18,543 bases of DNA. Source: DASRAA01 sp036512955 (GTDB taxonomy: Bacteria; Acidobacteriota; Terriglobia; Terriglobales; Acidobacteriaceae). Position 1 is the stretch's first letter. The number at the start of each line of letters is the position of its first letter. The notes below the pieces were generated by a model, which had not been told where the DNA came from, searched no databases, and was given only the letters and a program-made list of their open reading frames with translations. Positions 1 through 7,366 of the stretch are shown here, in pieces. The position numbers and the translations under genes are program-made. The DNA is taken from positions 1 through 18,543 of the forward strand of contig DATBZX010000075.1 of NCBI GenBank assembly GCA_036512955.1. Reading direction: 5' to 3'.

Positions 1-2620
1 TGGCGAGAGGCACTCCGGTGGCCTTTGAAACGTACGGCACGGTGCGCGAGGCGCGAGGGTTGACCTCGATCACGAAAACTTTTTCGCGCTGAATCGCGTA
101 CTGAATGTTCATCAGGCCGATGACGTGCAGAGCACGTGCGAGGCGAAAGGTGTAGTCGCGAATCGTCGCGAGTACTTCCGGTGAGAGATCAACCGATGGC
201 AGCACGCAGGAAGAATCTCCGGAGTGAATGCCAGCTTCTTCGATGTGCTGCATGATGCCGCCGATCACTACGTCTTCACCATCGGAGAGAGCGTCAACAT
301 CGACTTCGGTGGCGGATTCGAGGAAGTGGTCGATGAGGACCGGCCGCTCCTGCGAATACTCCACGGCCTCTTTCATGTAGCGATGAACCGACTCGTCGTC
401 GTAGGCGATCACCATGGCGCGTCCGCCGAGCACATACGACGGCCGCACCAGGACTGGGTAGCCAATGCGGTTGGCGTTGGCGAGCGCTTCTTCTACGCTG
501 GCGGCGGTGGCTCCGGGAGGCTGCGGAATGTCAAGTTCCTCGAGCAACTTGCCAAAGCGCTTGCGATCTTCCGCGAGATCGATGCACTCAGGTGAGGTTC
601 CGATGATGGGCACGCCCGCTCCTTTGAGGGGCAAAGCGAGGTTCAGTGGAGTCTGTCCGCCAAACTGAACGATGACGCCGACGGGGGCTCCGCCTTCGGC
701 TTCGTGCTCGTAAACCGCCATGACATCTTCGTAGGTCAGCGGCTCGAAGTAGAGGCGATCGCTGGTGTCGTAGTCGGTGGAGACGGTCTCGGGATTGCAG
801 TTGACCATGATCGTCTCGTAGCCATCGTCGCGCAGCGCGAATGCGGCGTGGCAGCAACAGTAGTCGAACTCGATTCCCTGCCCGATGCGATTAGGGCCGC
901 TGCCGAGGATGATGACCTTCTTGCGGTCGGTCGGCGTAGCCTCGTCCTCTTCCTCGTAGGTCGAGTACATGTACGGCGTGAAGCTCTCGAACTCGGCAGC
1001 GCAAGTGTCGACGCGCTTATACACCGGGCGAATGCCATGCTTGCGGCGCAACTGATGCACTGACTCAAGCGAGCCTTTGCCGTTCTCTACCTGCAGCGTC
1101 TGGGACAAGCGAGCATCGGAGAAACCGACGCGCTTGAGGTGGCGCAGTGCGGCGGTGCCGATCGAGTCAAGCGGGAGGCTGTTCAGCTTGGCTTGTTCGT
1201 CAGCGATTTCCTTGAGCTGGTGCAGAAACCAGGGATCGATGTTGGTCATCTGCGCGATTTCGCGAACGGTCATGCCTTGCGAGAGTGCGTATCGAATGTA
1301 CTGCAGTCGCTCAGGATGTGGCGTGACCAAGCGCTTGGTCAGAATCCGTGGCTCGATCTTTTCAGAGCCGATGCGTTTGCCAGTCTCCAGTGAGCGAACG
1401 GCTTTGAGAAGTGCCTGCTTGAAGGTGCGGCCAATGGCCATGACTTCGCCGACTGACTTCATTTGCGGACCGAGGGATTCGTCTGCGCCGTGAAATTTCT
1501 CGAACTGCCACTTGGGAATCTTCACCACGACATAATCAAGGGTTGGCTCGAAGCACGCGGGCGTCCTGCGCGTGATGTCATTGGTAATCTCGTCGAGGGT
1601 GTAGCCGACGGCAAGTTTGGCGGCGATTTTCGCGATTGGGAATCCCGTTGCCTTCGATGCCAGCGCTGAGGAGCGCGATACACGCGGGTTCATCTCGATG
1701 ACGACCATGCGCCCGTTGTGCGGATCGACGGCGAACTGGATGTTGGAGCCACCTGTCTCGACACCGATCTCGCGGATCACGGCGATAGCGGCATCGCGCA
1801 TAGCCTGGTATTCGCGATCGGTCAAAGTTTGCGCGGGCGCGACCGTAATGGAGTCGCCGGTGTGCACACCCATGGGATCGAAGTTCTCGATCGAGCAGAT
1901 GACGATGACGTTGTCGGCGAGATCGCGCATTAGCTCGAGCTCGTATTCTTTCCAGCCGAGTACGGACTCTTCCAGCAGCACTTCGTGAACGGGCGAGAGA
2001 TCGAGGCCGCGAGCCAGAAGCTCGAGCAACTCTTCACGGTTATAGGCGATGCCGCCACCGGTTCCGCCTAGCGTGAACGAGGGGCGCAGGATGACCGGGA
2101 AGCCGATCTTGCTGCTGAAATCGAGACCATCGCGAAGATTGTTGACCAGCGACGACTTGGGAACTTCGAGGCCGATCTTGGTCATCGCATCTTTGAAGAG
2201 CAGGCGGTCTTCGCCCTTCTTTATGGCGCCGAGTTGCGCCCCAATGAGTTGCGCGCCGTACTTCTCGAGGACGCCACTGTCGGCCAATTCGACCGCGAGA
2301 TTGAGAGCCGTCTGCCCGCCGACCGTGGGAAGAACGGCAAAAATGCCTGAGCGTCCGCTCGAAGCAAGCATTTCGGCTTCGACGCGGATGATCTCTTCGA
2401 GATAAGTGCGGTTGAGCGGCTCGATGTAGGTGCGATCGGCCATCTCGGGATCGGTCATGATGGTGGCCGGGTTGGAATTCACCAGCACCACTTCATAGTC
2501 TTCGGACTTGAGCGCCTTGCAGGCCTGCGCGCCGGAGTAGTCGAACTCGGCGGATTGGCCGATGACGATAGGCCCGGAGCCGAGGATAAGAATTTTCGCG
2601 ATGTCGTTGCGGCGTGGCAT
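1..2620 (-). CDS. carB: Carbamoyl-phosphate synthase large subunit, partial (C-terminus beyond left edge)
   Basis: Makes carbamoyl phosphate from bicarbonate, ATP and ammonia delivered by CarA, for pyrimidine and arginine synthesis in the cytoplasm. The frame starts at ATG 2620 and stays open to the left edge, giving 873 complete codons of a family that is usually about 1,070-1,080 residues. The first synthetase half begins with the nucleotide-loop motif ILGSGPIVIGQSAEFDYSG. It contains the ATP-grasp region with GGTGGG and the metal-binding EMNPRVSRSSALASKATG. The second half repeats these features from about residue 564 (ILGSGPNRIGQGIEFDY, then IEVNPRASRTVPYVSKATG). The C-terminal allosteric MGS-like domain lies outside the window. 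Start choice: a GGGAG ribosome site sits 13 bases upstream, inside the last codons of carA, and only 3 bases separate the carA stop from this start, so translation is probably coupled. No internal stop was found. Confidence 0.97.
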   Translation of the reverse strand, partial: MPRRNDIAKILILGSGPIVIGQSAEFDYSGAQACKALKSEDYEVVLVNSNPATIMTDPEMADRTYIEPLNRTYLEEIIRVEAEMLASSGRSGIFAVLPTVGGQTALNLAVELADSGVLEKYGAQLIGAQLGAIKKGEDRLLFKDAMTKIGLEVPKSSLVNNLRDGLDFSSKIGFPVILRPSFTLGGTGGGIAYNREELLELLARGLDLSPVHEVLLEESVLGWKEYELELMRDLADNVIVICSIENFDPMGVHTGDSITVAPAQTLTDREYQAMRDAAIAVIREIGVETGGSNIQFAVDPHNGRMVVIEMNPRVSRSSALASKATGFPIAKIAAKLAVGYTLDEITNDITRRTPACFEPTLDYVVVKIPKWQFEKFHGADESLGPQMKSVGEVMAIGRTFKQALLKAVRSLETGKRIGSEKIEPRILTKRLVTPHPERLQYIRYALSQGMTVREIAQMTNIDPWFLHQLKEIADEQAKLNSLPLDSIGTAALRHLKRVGFSDARLSQTLQVENGKGSLESVHQLRRKHGIRPVYKRVDTCAAEFESFTPYMYSTYEEEDEATPTDRKKVIILGSGPNRIGQGIEFDYCCCHAAFALRDDGYETIMVNCNPETVSTDYDTSDRLYFEPLTYEDVMAVYEHEAEGGAPVGVIVQFGGQTPLNLALPLKGAGVPIIGTSPECIDLAEDRKRFGKLLEELDIPQPPGATAASVEEALANANRIGYPVLVRPSYVLGGRAMVIAYDDESVHRYMKEAVEYSQERPVLIDHFLESATEVDVDALSDGEDVVIGGIMQHIEEAGIHSGDSSCVLPSVDLSPEVLATIRDYTFRLARALHVIGLMNIQYAIQREKVFVIEVNPRASRTVPYVSKATGVPLA

Positions 2621-2623
2621 GGA

Positions 2624-3763
2624 TTAAGTATTGCTCCCTTTCCACTCCTCCATCATCTTCACAAAATCCTTGAAGAGGTAGTGCGAGTCGTGGGGGCCGG
2701 GAGCTGCTTCCGGGTGATATTGCACGCTGAAGAGCGGCAGAGAGCGATGGCGCAAGCCTTCCAGCGTGTTGTCATTCAGATCGATATGCGTCAGCTCGAC
2801 CTCACTTTGCTTGAGCGAGTCGGGATCGACGGCGAAGTTGTGATTGTGGGCGGTGATTTCGATCTTGCCGGTTGCCATTTGCTTGACAGGATGATTACCG
2901 CCGTGGTGACCAAACCTCAGTTTGTACGTTTTCCCGCCGAGCGCGAGACCGATCAACTGGTGGCCGAGACAGATGCCGAAGATGGGGACTTTGCCCATCA
3001 TGCGGCGAATGCTGTCCTGTGCGTAGGTGACGGGTTCGGGGTCGCCGGGGCCGTTGGACAGGAACACTCCATCCGGTTTCATGGCGAGCACGTCTTCTGC
3101 AGTGGTGGTTGCGGGAACTACGGTAACGCTGCAAGACTCGCCCACCAGCCGGCGCAGGATGTTGTGCTTGATGCCGAAATCGTAGGCCACGACTTTGTAC
3201 TTCGGAGCGTCGTCTTTGACACCAACCACTTCCGTCGGCTCGAAAGAACGCACCCCTTCTTCCCATTGATAGACGCGGGGGGTGGTGACCTCTTTTGCCA
3301 AATCGGTGCCGTCCATCTTGGGGATGGATCTCGCCTTAGCGACCAGCTTTTCGGTGTCGGTTTCAATGGTCGAGATGACGCCACGCATGACGCCATGGGT
3401 GCGCAGGTGGCGCACCAGCGCGCGGGTGTCGATCTCGGCGAGCACGGGAATCTTGTAGCGCTCCAGATACTCTTCGGCGACTTCCTGCGAACGCCAGTTG
3501 GAACTGACGCGGGAGAACTCGCGGACGATCAGGCCCTCGATGTAGGGGCGAGTCGCCTCGTTGTCTTCGGAGTTGGTTCCGTAATTGCCGATCTGGGGAT
3601 TGGTGAGAACTACGATCTGGCCGGCGTAGGAAGGGTCGGTGAAAATTTCCTGGTAGCCGGTGATGGAAGTATTAAAAACGACTTCGCCGTAACATTCGCC
3701 TTTGGCGCCGAAGCCTTTGCCGTGGAAGATGCGAGCGTCTTCCAGCGCAAGGATTGCCTGCAT
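2624..3763 (-). CDS. carA: Carbamoyl-phosphate synthase small (glutaminase) subunit
   Basis: Hydrolyses glutamine and passes ammonia to CarB. The protein is 379 residues, the normal family length. The N-terminal CarA-specific domain (about residues 1-130) contains GEVVFNTSITGYQEI. The C-terminal class I glutamine amidotransferase domain carries the nucleophile Cys265 in GICLGHQL and the His350/Glu352 pair in YHPEA. The start at 3763 is preceded by GGAG with 5-base spacing; a second ATG 5 bases further upstream is out of frame. The gene is followed by carB after 3 bases and preceded by an exported DUF4440-like gene 71 bases away. The leader contains a short AT-rich direct repeat (GATAAAATC twice), which may hold a -10 element, but no -35 box or pyrimidine attenuator was convincing. 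Confidence 0.98.
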   Translation of the reverse strand: MQAILALEDARIFHGKGFGAKGECYGEVVFNTSITGYQEIFTDPSYAGQIVVLTNPQIGNYGTNSEDNEATRPYIEGLIVREFSRVSSNWRSQEVAEEYLERYKIPVLAEIDTRALVRHLRTHGVMRGVISTIETDTEKLVAKARSIPKMDGTDLAKEVTTPRVYQWEEGVRSFEPTEVVGVKDDAPKYKVVAYDFGIKHNILRRLVGESCSVTVVPATTTAEDVLAMKPDGVFLSNGPGDPEPVTYAQDSIRRMMGKVPIFGICLGHQLIGLALGGKTYKLRFGHHGGNHPVKQMATGKIEITAHNHNFAVDPDSLKQSEVELTHIDLNDNTLEGLRHRSLPLFSVQYHPEAAPGPHDSHYLFKDFVKMMEEWKGSNT

Positions 3764-3834
3764 TGCATCTCCGAGGAGTGGATTTTATCGATTTTATCAG
3801 GGATTGAGCTGGAGCATAAGAGGCGCAATTTCCC

Positions 3835-4287
3835 TCAATGTGACGGTGGGTCGGGGCTGCCGATATCAGATACAACCTTCCACGAGCCGTCGTGTTGCTT
3901 CTGCCAAGTCGTGAGGTAAGTGCCACGACGGACCTGTGGCTTACCGTCGTCGCCGGTGAGGCGAACCTCGTAGCGGCCGACTGCGAAACCAACGTCGCCT
4001 TGTCCCAGATACTCGGCTTTGGTGGGTTCCCATGTGATCTTGAAGCCTGGCAGATTGAACTGCTTGGTCATACCGGCGCGAATCTGGTCGAGTCCTACGA
4101 GGGGCTCAGCTGACAACTCGACGGCATTGGGGGCCATGAATTCCATCCAGCCGTCGACGCCGCGCTCGGCCGTGGCTTTGGCGAAGGCGCGCTCGGCCTG
4201 CATGAGGACATTGGTGTCGCGGTCTGCGGCGAAGGAGACGGCAGCGAGCACGACGATGCACAACAGAATATGCGGGATTGCTTTCAT
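3835..4287 (-). CDS. Exported DUF4440 / SnoaL-like protein
   Basis: A 150-residue protein with a signal peptide: MKAIPHILL and a hydrophobic stretch to about residue 20, with likely cleavage after SFA. The mature part looks like the small NTF2-like DUF4440/SnoaL fold: an N-terminal helix (LMQAERAFAKATAERGVDGW), then beta strands ending in a TYLTTWQKQHDGSWKVVSD-type C-terminal hairpin. Members of this superfamily are structurally alike but functionally diverse, so no reaction can be assigned. Start choice: ATG 4287 follows a strong GGAGGGGG ribosome site; an upstream TTG at 4302 overlaps that site and is unlikely. The gene lies upstream of carA on the same strand with a 71-base gap, so read-through into carAB is possible, but the functional link is probably incidental. 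A second, broken gene of the same broad fold lies at 9904-10347. Confidence 0.8.
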   Translation of the reverse strand: MKAIPHILLCIVVLAAVSFAADRDTNVLMQAERAFAKATAERGVDGWMEFMAPNAVELSAEPLVGLDQIRAGMTKQFNLPGFKITWEPTKAEYLGQGDVGFAVGRYEVRLTGDDGKPQVRRGTYLTTWQKQHDGSWKVVSDIGSPDPPSH

Positions 4288-4349
4288 GGACACCCCCTCC
4301 AATTGATTTGAGCCGTTCTCATAAATACAGGGACCGCGAAGACCGAAGT

Positions 4350-4409
4350 CCCTCGGGGGCTAAAGCCCCGGTTTTAAGTAGCCGGTAGCGGCACAGCTGA
4401 AGCTGTGCC
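4350..4409. repeat. Bipartite palindromic intergenic repeat, copy 1
   Basis: Two adjacent hairpins fill much of the gap between lepB and the DUF4440 gene. The first is GGGGCT-AA-AGCCCC (4356-4369), preceded by CCCTC. The second is GGCACAGC-TGAA-GCTGTGCC (4390-4409). A second copy with the same order, spacing style and loop type is at 13654-13727; the two share the string CCCTCGGGGGCT exactly. This suggests a dispersed REP-like family. Neither hairpin is followed by a T-run, so neither is a classic terminator, although they could still stop or stabilise transcripts. The rest of the 221-base gap shows nothing recognisable. Confidence 0.7.
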
Positions 4410-4508
4410 CTTTCAAAACACATGACGATATCCGGGGTCATACCATCGCAGTTACGACACGGCTGGAGCCCTGCCCTGTCAATTCAGATAGCGAGATTCG
4501 TCGTTGCA

Positions 4509-5117
4509 CTAGCGCAGCTTGCCCAGCTTGGCGACGGGCCAGTAGCCAAAAACGGCCTTACCGTAAATGTAACTCTCGTCCACTGGACCGAAGTCGCGGC
4601 TGTCATTGGAGAGGTTGCGGTGGTCGCCCATCACGAAGTAGGAATGAGGCGGCACCACGGTTTCGGGATACGAACGAACGTCTTCGTACATTTGCGGAAC
4701 GTAGACCTCGGCGATCTGGCGATCATTGACGTACACCAAGCCGTCTTCGATCTTCACGCGATCGCCGGCCACCGCGATTATCCGCTTGATGTAGCTCTTC
4801 GAGGTGTCGCGCGGATAGCGGAAGACCACCACATCACCCCGCTCGATTGGTTCAAGACGGTAGACGAATTTGTTGATGAATACGCGCTCCTGGTCTTCGA
4901 GCGTCGGCATCATGCTGGTTCCCTCGACCTTGACCGGCTGGTAGAGGAAGATGATGAAAAACGCCGAGACCGCAAGTGAGATCAGGATGTCCCTGACCCA
5001 TCTGGCGAACACCGGGGGAACGCGACTGCTGCGAACAGGAGTGTTGCCGGGTTCGATTGGTTGCGAAGGCGTCCCCAGGGATCGGGGCACATTCGGATCA
5101 GTGGGCATGAAACTCAT
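4509..5117 (-). CDS. lepB: Signal peptidase I
   Basis: Membrane serine protease that removes signal peptides from exported proteins. The 202-residue protein has a short Pro-rich cytoplasmic tail (1-40), one transmembrane segment (about 43-60) and the periplasmic catalytic domain. The catalytic Ser68 sits in the GTSMMPTL box and the general base Lys111 in YIKRIIAVAGD. The conserved late box GDHRNLSNDSRDFGPV is at about residues 164-179. The family is variable in length and this is a compact form. Two ATGs (5117 and 5108) are in frame and neither has a good ribosome site; 5117 is taken by default. A perfect TATAAT hexamer lies just upstream. It is separated from the toxin gene by 157 bases and so probably has its own promoter. 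Confidence 0.95.
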   Translation of the reverse strand: MSFMPTDPNVPRSLGTPSQPIEPGNTPVRSSRVPPVFARWVRDILISLAVSAFFIIFLYQPVKVEGTSMMPTLEDQERVFINKFVYRLEPIERGDVVVFRYPRDTSKSYIKRIIAVAGDRVKIEDGLVYVNDRQIAEVYVPQMYEDVRSYPETVVPPHSYFVMGDHRNLSNDSRDFGPVDESYIYGKAVFGYWPVAKLGKLR

Positions 5118-5142
5118 GGTTGGAGTCGTAGGCGTTCAATCC

Positions 5143-5148
5143 ATTATA
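5143..5148 (-). promoter_or_regulatory. Possible -10 element for lepB
   Basis: On the minus strand this reads TATAAT, a perfect sigma70 -10 hexamer, about 25 bases before the lepB start. No recognisable -35 hexamer lies 16-18 bases further upstream, so the promoter call is tentative. Confidence 0.4.
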
Positions 5149-5274
5149 GAGAACACCGGCAGGACCCGAGAGGTTGCGATGGCCAGGTAAGTGAGTAGCG
5201 CGAAACACCCTGGGAAGCCTGCATTTGGCTTGGCGAGATCCACCGCGTTACGGGATGGAAGTCGATGGCCGGGT

Positions 5275-5601
5275 TCACCCAAGATCAACTGCCTTAATTT
5301 TCCGTCTTGCAGCATGACGAATCGTCAATACCCATACTGTCCGCTGCCGTTCGTCGATTTCATAGATGACTCGATAAGTGTTGGGCTTTCTGCCGAAGAG
5401 CAAATGCCAGATTTTCCGTCTTAACCTTCGACCTTCCGGGGCAACAGTGCAGCGATGGGGAAGTGCTCCTAGCGAAGACACGGCTTCCTCCAGCAGGTTG
5501 TACCACCGGGCGGCCGCTTGAGACTCCGCGGCATTCTTCTCCAAATACAAGAGCTCAAGATCGCGAACTGCACGATTTGCCAGTTCAACGCGGTATGTCA
5601 T
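5275..5601 (-). CDS. ParE/RelE-family toxin of a type II toxin-antitoxin pair
   Basis: A 108-residue basic protein with the shape of the ParE/RelE toxin superfamily. It has an N-terminal helical part (MTYRVELANRAVRDLELLYL, then a charged helix with a WYNLLEEAV core). The C-terminal sheet contains YRVIYEIDERQRTVWVLTIRHAARR, typical of plasmid-stabilisation (ParE-type) toxins. Members either cut mRNA on ribosomes or poison gyrase; the sequence alone does not say which, though the C-terminal pattern favours ParE-like. Start choice: ATG 5601 begins the conserved domain and overlaps the end of the antitoxin gene by 17 bases, as expected for a translationally coupled pair. The frame is open further upstream but only as a shadow of the antitoxin. 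The toxin looks intact. Confidence 0.85.
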   Translation of the reverse strand: MTYRVELANRAVRDLELLYLEKNAAESQAAARWYNLLEEAVSSLGALPHRCTVAPEGRRLRRKIWHLLFGRKPNTYRVIYEIDERQRTVWVLTIRHAARRKIKAVDLG

Positions 5602-5887
5602 GTTTCCGACGAATCTCGTCGAATACCTCACGCGCCGGACGGGTACGTCCATGCTTAACATCGTCCAGGCCTTGGCGGATGCCTTCTTCCGCATCTGCAC
5701 TGGCGGCAATGTCGAGCAGCCTTTGGTAGGCCCCTGCGTCCTGCACAATGGCAGCGGCCTTCCCCTTGACGGTAAGCACCACGGGGCGCTTGCTCTTTTT
5801 GAGCTGTTTCATAAAGTCGCCTGAACGGCGGCGGAAGGTCGTCAGAGACTGGATGTCACACGTAATGTCGAGCACAGGCTTACCCAT
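5585..5887 (-). CDS. Phd/YefM-family antitoxin
   Basis: A 100-residue protein with the Phd/YefM pattern. The N-terminal DNA-binding part contains DIQSLTTFRRRSGDFMKQL, followed by a strand PVVLTVKGKAAAIVQDAGAYQRLLD. A charged C-terminal tail (EVFDEIRRKHDIPR) would wrap the toxin. It is first in the pair, and its last 17 bases overlap the toxin gene. The start ATG 5887 is preceded by an AAGGTG ribosome site 8 bases away. That site lies inside a perfect inverted repeat (5894-5911), which fits autoregulation by the antitoxin or the complex. The location between housekeeping genes indicates a chromosomal toxin-antitoxin pair. Confidence 0.87.
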   Translation of the reverse strand: MGKPVLDITCDIQSLTTFRRRSGDFMKQLKKSKRPVVLTVKGKAAAIVQDAGAYQRLLDIAASADAEEGIRQGLDDVKHGRTRPAREVFDEIRRKHDIPR

Positions 5888-5893
5888 TGTGTT

Positions 5894-5911
5894 AGCACCT
5901 TTTTAGGTGCT
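5894..5911 (-). promoter_or_regulatory. Likely operator of the toxin-antitoxin pair
   Basis: AGCACCT-TTTT-AGGTGCT is a perfect 7-base inverted repeat, 6 bases before the antitoxin start. Its minus-strand arm includes the ribosome site AAGGTG. Antitoxins of the Phd/YefM family bind palindromes at their own promoters, so this is a natural operator. It could also form a small mRNA hairpin that hides the ribosome site. A weak TATTCT -10-like element lies at 5915-5920. Confidence 0.6.
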
Positions 5912-6088
5912 GAGAGAATACCACATCTTCAGGAAGCCGAAAACAGCCACGGCGGAAGGATCCTTGGACACTGGGGCTCTCTCGAATGCGCTGCAACTTC
6001 CAGTTTCCGAACAAATCTTGCTGCTTCCGCCACACCGTCTGGGAAACCTTTACGGTTCTCAGATAAAATAGCCGCCGAGGTTGGCACA

Positions 6089-6520
6089 ATGAAAAAGTCC
6101 GCAGTGCTCGCACTGATTGTTGTTTTGGCCGTGATCGCGTTCGCCCAGGGTGACGGCATCCCTGCCTACAACGCCCGTCCGCCATTGCCGGGAGAGTTGC
6201 TGCCCATCATGCCGGCGGACCAACGGGTGGGGGAGCAATTCAAGTACCCATATCAGGTGCATGCCTACGATCTGGCCGCGAAAATTCCCGGGGTGATCCA
6301 TCAACTTCCGTGCTACTGCTACTGTGAGCGCATCGGACATAAGAGCCTGCACACCTGCTTTGAGTCCAACCACGGTGCGCATTGCGGCATCTGCATGAAG
6401 GAGGTGTATTACGCCTACCAACAGACCAAGCTGAAGAAGACGCCCGCCCAAATTCGCGCCGGAATCATCAAGGGGGAGTGGAAGACGATCGATCTGGAGA
6501 GCGCCGCGAGCATGAATTAA
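6089..6520 (+). CDS. Exported protein with PCYCxC motif (PF13798-like)
   Basis: A 143-residue protein with a signal peptide (MKKSAVLALIVVLAVIAFA, likely cut before QGDG); there is no lipobox cysteine. The mature protein carries PCYCYC at residues 74-79. It then has GHKSLHTC (Cys90) and HCGIC (Cys99, Cys102) followed by MKEVYYAYQ. This spacing matches the PCYCGC-motif family of unknown function. The six cysteines and nearby histidines look like a metal- or disulfide-binding knuckle, but no function is established. The start is supported by GAGG 8 bases upstream. It stands alone: a toxin-antitoxin pair is divergent on its left, and a separate promoter precedes the next gene. Confidence 0.8.
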   Translation: MKKSAVLALIVVLAVIAFAQGDGIPAYNARPPLPGELLPIMPADQRVGEQFKYPYQVHAYDLAAKIPGVIHQLPCYCYCERIGHKSLHTCFESNHGAHCGICMKEVYYAYQQTKLKKTPAQIRAGIIKGEWKTIDLESAASMN

Positions 6521-6550
6521 CGCCGCAAATGGCAATGTCCCAAGGTACAG

Positions 6551-6579
6551 TTGACGTCGCTGCGCGATGCGGGTATAAC
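6551..6579 (+). promoter_or_regulatory. Sigma70-type promoter for the TPR-yvcK-glmU unit
   Basis: TTGACG (6551-6556) and TATAAC (6574-6579), each one base off consensus, are separated by exactly 17 bases. Transcription should start near 6586 and give a leader of about 77 bases before the TPR gene. This is the best promoter match in the window. Confidence 0.7.
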
Positions 6580-6662
6580 TCAGCAAACACAGCCTGTAAC
6601 ATTTGGGTTTTCCACAGCCCTGACGGGTTGCCTGCCGTTTACGACTCAAAGGATGCAGCAAG

Positions 6663-7313
6663 ATGAAGAAAAAAGAGGCAGAAAACGTTCAGGAAACCGA
6701 AGCTAGGTTGAAGAAAAAAATAGATTTACCGGCATCCTCGACGGGAGCTGACAGCCGTGCCCGCAGCGGCAAGCCTTTGAAGGTGGCAGATGATCCTCGA
6801 TTTTCACAGGCTGTGCAAAACTACGAGGCTGGCCTGAAGGCGCTGCAGTCTCATAAATACGACAAAGCCAAGGCTTGTTTTGAGAAGGTGGTCGGCGGAG
6901 CCAGCCCGGAACTGTGCGATCGCGCAGCGGTCCATCTGAACACGTGCAATCAGCAATTGAATCGCAACTCGGCGAAATTCAAGACGCCCGAGGAGCAATA
7001 CGATTACGCGGTTTCGCTCATGAACATGGGCGACTACGTCAGCGCGCGCGAGGTGTTTGGAGACCTCTCGCAAAAGCATCCCAAACTGGACTTCGTGTGG
7101 TACGGTGCAGCGGCGCTCAGCTGCCTGATGGGTCATTTTCCGGATGCCATTACCGGACTCAATGAGGCGATCCGTCTTAATCCTGCCAACCGTTTCCAGG
7201 CGCGAAACGATTCTGACTTCAAGAGCCTCGCGGACGACCCCCGTTTCACGGAACTGCTATATCCTGATACCAGCGCGGAAGTGCCATCCGATTCACAAAA
7301 GTGGCATTTCTAG
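6663..7313 (+). CDS. Small cytoplasmic TPR-repeat protein
   Basis: A 216-residue protein without a signal peptide. The first 45 residues are highly charged and Lys-rich (MKKKEAENVQETEARLKKK) and probably disordered. The rest contains tetratricopeptide-like helix pairs: about residues 48-80 (QNYEAGLKALQSHKYDKAKACFEKV), 110-140 (YDYAVSLMNMGDYVSAREVFGDL) and 145-175 (WYGAAALSCLMGHFPDAITGLNEAIRLNP). The end contains NDSDFKSLADDPRF, a common finish in TPR proteins. It is probably a protein-protein adaptor; the partner is unknown. AAAGGA lies 9 bases before the ATG. It is first after the strong promoter and lies immediately upstream of the yvcK-like gene, so it is likely co-transcribed with envelope-precursor genes. 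Confidence 0.75.
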   Translation: MKKKEAENVQETEARLKKKIDLPASSTGADSRARSGKPLKVADDPRFSQAVQNYEAGLKALQSHKYDKAKACFEKVVGGASPELCDRAAVHLNTCNQQLNRNSAKFKTPEEQYDYAVSLMNMGDYVSAREVFGDLSQKHPKLDFVWYGAAALSCLMGHFPDAITGLNEAIRLNPANRFQARNDSDFKSLADDPRFTELLYPDTSAEVPSDSQKWHF

Positions 7314-7366
7314 CAGCCGCTGATGTGGTAATGCAAAGCTCCTCCCATTCCGCCGAAGTACGCCCC

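Noticed and set aside
2555..3919. Long open frame (454 codons) on the plus strand opposite carA and the end of carB
   Set aside because: It mirrors the codon pattern of carA and shows no recognisable domain; the minus-strand proteins are unmistakable.
4350..4409. Reading the two hairpins after lepB as an intrinsic terminator
   Set aside because: No T-run follows either stem on either strand, and the second copy elsewhere fits a repeat family better.
5892..6185. Overlapping minus-strand frames between the antitoxin and the PCYCxC gene
   Set aside because: Low-complexity, no ribosome site or family pattern; they overlap the start of a supported plus-strand gene.
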